A stretch of DNA of 11,112 nucleotides, taken from NCBI GenBank assembly GCA_020426065.1, contig JAGQQT010000088.1, positions 1-11,112 on the forward strand. Reading direction: 5' to 3'. Made by a program: the position numbers and the translations under genes. This document shows positions 7,853 through 11,112 of the stretch, piece after piece; positions within the stretch are counted from its first letter, which is position 1; each line of letters starts with the position of its first letter. The notes beneath the pieces were generated by a model. The model ran no database searches, was not told where the DNA came from, and worked only from the letters and a program-made list of their open reading frames with translations. The stretch comes from Planctomycetaceae bacterium (GTDB lineage: Bacteria > Planctomycetota > Planctomycetia > Planctomycetales > Planctomycetaceae).

Positions 7853-9949
7853 ATGAGCCAAGCTGGAAATCCGACTCAGGGACCACCTCGCATGAACAAC
7901 AGCATTCGCAAGCGATTTCTGGGGAGAATCAGTTTGAGCGGGCGGATGCTGCGTCGCTCCTGCCTCAGCACGCTCCTGACAGCTGGTGCACTGGCCACTG
8001 CTTATACTGGCTCAGTTCAGGCCCAGGTGCCTTGCGACCAATGCCCCCCGCACCCGTTCTATCAACAAGGCATGCCTCCACAGGTCTATCCGTATCCCGG
8101 TGTGAATCCCTATCAGATGGACCCGCAATACCTGTTTGGCGCGCCTTACATGGCACAACCCTACATGTCGCCATATCCTCAGCCGATCATGCCACAACCC
8201 GTTCAACCGCAGGATCCGAAGAAAACAGATCCCGGCAAGGCCAATACTCAACAAAATAACAATAACAATAACAACAACCAGAACCAGCAGAACAACAACC
8301 AGCAACAAAACAACAATAATCAACAGCAGCAGCAACAGAATCAAAACCAGAACCAGCAGCAGAACAATCTGCCAGACAACCCGCAAAACAACAATCAGCC
8401 GAATCAGAACAACTTTCAGAACAACCAGAACACTCAGACCGCACAGGCTCCCAGTACGCAATCATCCGCTGCCCCCAACATGATCGGGGACTACCGGGAA
8501 TCACCGTTCTTTTATTCGAACGGATTCAACAACGTCACTCTGCCACAGCAGGGGATTGTGCGGCTCGACTTCAGTCAGAACACCAATCCGATTCCAGTCG
8601 ACCGGTTTTACATGAACTATCATCATTACCGCAACGCATTCTCTGCTCAGGCAGGAGTTGTGGGAAATGACCTGTTGTTCTTTGGAACACTGGTTGGACC
8701 CGGGTCCGGTGGTGTGGCGGACGGAATTGCCATCGATACGATTTCCAGAACTGATTTTGAAGCGTTGGCTGCTGGAGGAGATCCTGCGGCTGCTGAGGCG
8801 CTCACTTCTCTGTTCGGATTTGAGGTCTTTGACCCGAGTGCGTTTCTGGACTCGGATGCACTGGTAGCAGATGGATTTGACTCTGCGAACCTGGATATTT
8901 TCTACCTGGGCGTGGAAAAGACCTTTGCTCGAGAACGGGCGTCTGTCGAGTTTCGCTTGCCGATCGTTTCTGCTCCGAACCAGGATCTGGATGCCCGGGC
9001 TGACAATCTGCAGAGCCTGAACGGTTATCAGATTCAGATGGGGAATATCTCATTACTGCTGAAATCGCTCCTGCTGAGAGACTACACCGGCACCTTCACG
9101 GTTTCAGGAGGACTGGGTTTCACGATCCCGACCGGGCCAGATTTCCGGATCCGGGACTCGGACATTCTCATTCCCGATCAGAACAACGTGAACGATGCCA
9201 CAGCACTCGCAAACCTGGGCTTTACACCTGATAATTATGTTGTCGCCCCAAGTGATTATCTGGTCGCGGGTGGTCCGACAGGCCGCCAGATCCTTCTGCC
9301 GGGGAACGATATCACGGTCCGCAACAGAGCGATGCTGATTACGCCGTTTCTGGCATTCACACAACAGTATACGGAGCGGCTTTCAACCCAGCTCTATTTC
9401 CAGGGTGACTTTGTGGCCACAGAAAATACGATTTCTTCCCCCAATGGACATGTTGCAAAGATCAAGCAGCAGGATACGTTCAAAGTCGACTACCAGATGA
9501 AGTACTGGTTCTTCCGAAAACCGGATCTGGCGGATACCCAGACACTCTATATCAACGGAGTCAGATACCAGCAGACGGAAGGGGCACGCTTCAAGGGACT
9601 GGCTGGTCTATTTGAGTTGCACGGAACGACCGCTCTGATTGATCCGGACTCCGCTGGAAATCCGGATTTGCTGAACGATCCCTCGTACCTGGCTGGGGAT
9701 TACCTTTTGGATGACCTGACAGGCACTAACCTGGCCGGAGATCCTGTCGATTTGAAGACGGACCGGTTCTTTGCCAGTAGCAACAATAACCGCCGGTTAC
9801 GGTCATTAAACATTACCACCGGTCTTCAGGCGGACCTGGCCGATGCGGGCACCGTGACCTTTGCTGTGGCAGTTCCTCTGGTTGAGCAGGCAAAAGGTGT
9901 GAATCTGTTCGATTCCGAACTGATCTTCCAGTACAACATGTTCTATTGA
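7853..9949 (+). CDS. Exported outer-membrane beta-barrel (porin-like) protein with a Gln/Asn-rich N-terminal region
   Basis: This is a 698-residue protein counted from the ATG with a good ribosome site. A long basic n-region (RKRFLGR, RMLRR) leads to a hydrophobic core and VQA|Q cleavage after residue 57. The mature protein begins with a CDQC pair (61-64). A Pro/Tyr/Met-rich segment follows to about 125, and then a low-complexity region at 133-203 with 40 consecutive Gln/Asn residues at 133-172. From about 205 the sequence becomes beta-rich, with alternating aromatic/small strands (YTGTFTVSGGLGFTIPTG and others) and ends in QYNMFY, an aromatic end like that of outer-membrane barrels. The motif NTNPIPVDRFYMNYHHY resembles one I recognise from planctomycete barrel proteins of unknown function. 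Its substrate is unknown. It is transcribed divergently from the sigma operon and ends in its own terminator. A start at 7892 is the main alternative. Confidence 0.78.
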   Translation: MSQAGNPTQGPPRMNNSIRKRFLGRISLSGRMLRRSCLSTLLTAGALATAYTGSVQAQVPCDQCPPHPFYQQGMPPQVYPYPGVNPYQMDPQYLFGAPYMAQPYMSPYPQPIMPQPVQPQDPKKTDPGKANTQQNNNNNNNNQNQQNNNQQQNNNNQQQQQQNQNQNQQQNNLPDNPQNNNQPNQNNFQNNQNTQTAQAPSTQSSAAPNMIGDYRESPFFYSNGFNNVTLPQQGIVRLDFSQNTNPIPVDRFYMNYHHYRNAFSAQAGVVGNDLLFFGTLVGPGSGGVADGIAIDTISRTDFEALAAGGDPAAAEALTSLFGFEVFDPSAFLDSDALVADGFDSANLDIFYLGVEKTFARERASVEFRLPIVSAPNQDLDARADNLQSLNGYQIQMGNISLLLKSLLLRDYTGTFTVSGGLGFTIPTGPDFRIRDSDILIPDQNNVNDATALANLGFTPDNYVVAPSDYLVAGGPTGRQILLPGNDITVRNRAMLITPFLAFTQQYTERLSTQLYFQGDFVATENTISSPNGHVAKIKQQDTFKVDYQMKYWFFRKPDLADTQTLYINGVRYQQTEGARFKGLAGLFELHGTTALIDPDSAGNPDLLNDPSYLAGDYLLDDLTGTNLAGDPVDLKTDRFFASSNNNRRLRSLNITTGLQADLADAGTVTFAVAVPLVEQAKGVNLFDSELIFQYNMFY
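8249..8368 (+). repeat. Low-complexity tract encoding 40 consecutive Gln/Asn residues
   Basis: Forty codons in a row are CAA, CAG, AAC or AAT. Both synonymous codons of each residue are mixed irregularly, so this is not a simple trinucleotide microsatellite; the amino-acid composition seems to be what is kept. A less pure Gln/Asn/Pro region continues to about 8460. In the protein it forms the linker between the exported N-terminus and the barrel. Confidence 0.9.
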
Positions 9950-9985
9950 TCAAAAATCAGCTGATTGCCCTCTGAAATGCTAAAA

Positions 9986-10027
9986 GAAGCAGGTCGTACT
10001 CATTGAAGTCGACCTGCTTCTTTTTTT
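9986..10027 (+). terminator. Strong intrinsic terminator of the outer-membrane protein gene
   Basis: A perfect 11-pair stem (GAAGCAGGTCG at 9986-9996 with CGACCTGCTTC at 10010-10020) closes a 13-base loop and runs straight into seven T. Four A precede the stem, so it may also act weakly on the minus strand and serve the convergent gene at 10083-10529. Confidence 0.92.
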
Positions 10028-10082
10028 GCTGCCTGGTAGAAGAGCAGGGGACAAGTCCCAACACGAAAAAAGCACTTGATTT

Positions 10083-10529
10083 TCAGCATTTTCCAGGCTG
10101 GTCGATTTCTGTCTTTGGAAACAGCCAGCGGTTCACCACGTAAATCAGATTGACCGTTGAGGCCAAACCCAGGCCCCCCAGGCAGGGGCCGATCAGTCGG
10201 GAAAACATGAGTCCCGGACGATTGGGGATGGGACCATTGAGTGGTAATCCCAGTAGAAGATCTCCCAGGAACAGCCCCAGCATTGTCCCGACAACATAAC
10301 TGATCCCCGTCACAATCATGACCGGAGAAATCCAGATCAGCAGGATCGACAGAAATAACGTCCCTGCACACAGGTAGGCAAAATCAACTGGCAGCTGCCC
10401 ATTTCTCCCCAGCAACACAAACATCAACACCGTGGACAGGTCGTTGACGACTGCCACCGCAACCAGTCCATAAAGTGAGTAGTTACTGGTGACCGGCTGT
10501 TCGTTCTGCGTTTTTGGGGAAGCTTTCAT
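10083..10529 (-). CDS. Small polytopic membrane protein of unknown function
   Basis: This is a 148-residue protein with about four membrane spans: 18-40, 48-68, 70-94 and 112-132. The short N-terminus is polar (KASPKTQNEQP) and the tail is PKTEIDQPGKC. The loop between spans 3 and 4 is Pro/Gly/Asn-rich (PLNGPIPNRPG), and an Asn-Asp pair (29-30) sits within span 1. I recognise no family and assign no function. The ATG is fixed by GGAGGTGA, a full match to the anti-Shine-Dalgarno sequence. A longer reading to 10586 would translate the terminator hairpin and is not credible. The gene lies 78 bases downstream of the Tyr-rich protein gene on the same strand, with a strong terminator between them that leaves no room for a promoter of its own after it. 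Confidence 0.7.
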   Translation of the reverse strand: MKASPKTQNEQPVTSNYSLYGLVAVAVVNDLSTVLMFVLLGRNGQLPVDFAYLCAGTLFLSILLIWISPVMIVTGISYVVGTMLGLFLGDLLLGLPLNGPIPNRPGLMFSRLIGPCLGGLGLASTVNLIYVVNRWLFPKTEIDQPGKC

Positions 10530-10530
10530 T

Positions 10531-10538
10531 TCACCTCC
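10531..10538 (-). promoter_or_regulatory. Full-length Shine-Dalgarno GGAGGTGA
   Basis: The 8-base site complements the 16S rRNA 3' end completely and ends 1 base before the ATG at 10529. It settles the start of the membrane protein. It begins only 6 bases after the T-run of the upstream terminator. Confidence 0.75.
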
Positions 10539-10544
10539 AAACAG

Positions 10545-10580
10545 AAAAAACCGCCTGTCGGCAAGGCCGAAAGGCGGTTT
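10545..10580 (-). terminator. Intrinsic terminator or attenuator between the Tyr-rich and membrane-protein genes
   Basis: On the minus strand a 9-pair outer stem (AAACCGCCT with AGGCGGTTT) and a 5-pair inner stem (TCGGC with GCCGA, 3-base loop) are separated by one mismatch and followed by six T (10545-10550). It ends transcripts from the Tyr-rich gene. Because it lies directly before the ribosome site of the next gene, it may also work as an attenuator. Confidence 0.88.
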
Positions 10581-10607
10581 GTTCACTTGTATTACACCGA
10601 TAGAAGA

Positions 10608-11072
10608 CTAAGGGGTGTCGGTGTTGGTTGGCAGATCTTTAGGCATGACGTCAATCTGCACGTCATCTTCAGCTTCTGGAACCTGTGGCATTTTGCTGGC
10701 AGCCGGGAAAGCTTCTTCAGGAATCTCTTCGAGTTTTTCCTTGCGATCCTTTTCTTCCAGCAGTGAGTAATGAGCGCCATCTTTCCCTTCCAGATCGAAG
10801 CGACCCCAGTACTGACGGGAGTACGGATTGTAGTAGTACACGTAGCGGGGCTGTGATGGATAGTGGACGCAGTAATGGTAGCGGTAGCCGGTGTAGGTTG
10901 GAGTTGGTTTGTAGTAGTAAGACCGGACGTAGTAACTACGCTGTGGCTGATAAGACCAGCCACCGTAATACTGACGGTAACCACTAAAGGCGTTGACCTG
11001 TGATTCGACTGCAGCACCTGCCATCAAAGCAATCAGAGCTGCCAGCACTGTGTTTCTTAAAGTACGTGCCAT
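10608..11072 (-). CDS. Secreted tyrosine-rich protein of planctomycete type
   Basis: This 154-residue exported protein has a signal peptide at 1-28 (ARTLR basic end, Leu/Ala core, VNA|F). The mature N-terminal half holds 20 Tyr among residues 32-88, in clusters such as SYYVRSYYYK. A conserved-looking core YVYYYNPYSRQYWGRFDLEG at 77-96 leads into a charged helical stretch (SLLEEKDRKEKLEEIPEEAF) and an acidic tail. Similar small secreted proteins with a YNP...YWGR core are, to my recollection, common in Planctomycetota and have no known function; a role in the cell envelope or extracellular matrix is inference. The ATG at 11072 has a GAGGGGAAG ribosome site (11079-11087); a GTG at 11096 would place that site inside the frame. 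Its promoter lies outside the window. Confidence 0.78.
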   Translation of the reverse strand: MARTLRNTVLAALIALMAGAAVESQVNAFSGYRQYYGGWSYQPQRSYYVRSYYYKPTPTYTGYRYHYCVHYPSQPRYVYYYNPYSRQYWGRFDLEGKDGAHYSLLEEKDRKEKLEEIPEEAFPAASKMPQVPEAEDDVQIDVMPKDLPTNTDTP

Positions 11073-11112
11073 TGTGTTCTTCCCCTCGTTTTTCACGAAT
11101 TACCTGCTTGTG

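Noticed and set aside
8249..8368. Trinucleotide microsatellite or CRISPR-like array
   Set aside because: No exact repeat unit or regular spacing exists; codons are mixed and the frame is kept.
8012..8461. 149-codon minus-strand frame rich in Leu/Val/Ile, resembling a membrane protein
   Set aside because: Its hydrophobic run is the antisense reading of the CAR/AAY tract that encodes Gln/Asn, so it is an artefact of composition.
10530..10586. Longer N-terminus of the four-span membrane protein
   Set aside because: It would translate through the terminator hairpin; the GGAGGTGA site sets the start at 10529.

Overview
The window looks like chromosomal DNA of a Planctomycetota bacterium, perhaps of the Gimesia/Planctomyces type. 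This is inference from protein character and moderate base composition, not from a marker gene. The signs are a secreted tyrosine-rich protein with a 'YYYNPYxxxYWGR' core, a large inverse-autotransporter-like barrel fused to a parallel beta-helix, a porin-like protein with an 'NPIPVDRFYMNY' motif, and a divergent sigma factor paired with a one-span membrane protein. No tRNA, rRNA, CRISPR array, insertion sequence or phage gene was seen.

Layout from left to right. (1) Minus strand, 60-1940: the fused gamma-alpha subunit of a 2-oxoacid:ferredoxin oxidoreductase (KorA type). Its beta subunit is not in the window and would be expected to the left. (2) A 410-bp divergent gap holds a perfect inverted repeat and a promoter candidate. 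(3) Plus strand, 2351-5482: a 1043-residue secreted surface protein with an N-terminal outer-membrane barrel and a long beta-helix. (4) A gap of about 360 bp without a convincing gene. (5) Minus strand, 7389-5861: a sigma-70-family (ECF-like) factor and a single-span membrane protein whose start overlaps the sigma stop codon by ATGA. (6) A divergent regulatory region holds direct repeats and a good match to an ECF promoter (GGGAAC, 17-base spacer, CGTC). (7) Plus strand, 7853-9949: an exported outer-membrane barrel protein with a run of 40 consecutive Gln/Asn residues, closed by a strong intrinsic terminator. (8) Minus strand, 11072-10083: a secreted Tyr-rich protein, a strong terminator, then a four-span membrane protein whose Shine-Dalgarno follows the terminator almost immediately.

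Taken together, the centre of the window reads as a possible cell-envelope regulon. A sigma factor and its candidate membrane-bound anti-sigma partner sit back to back with an exported, Gln/Asn-rich outer-membrane protein that carries an ECF-type promoter. A weaker match with the same spacing lies upstream of the autotransporter-like gene. The link between the sigma factor and these promoters is a hypothesis; the promoter spacing, gene overlap, low-complexity tract and hairpins are visible in the sequence.
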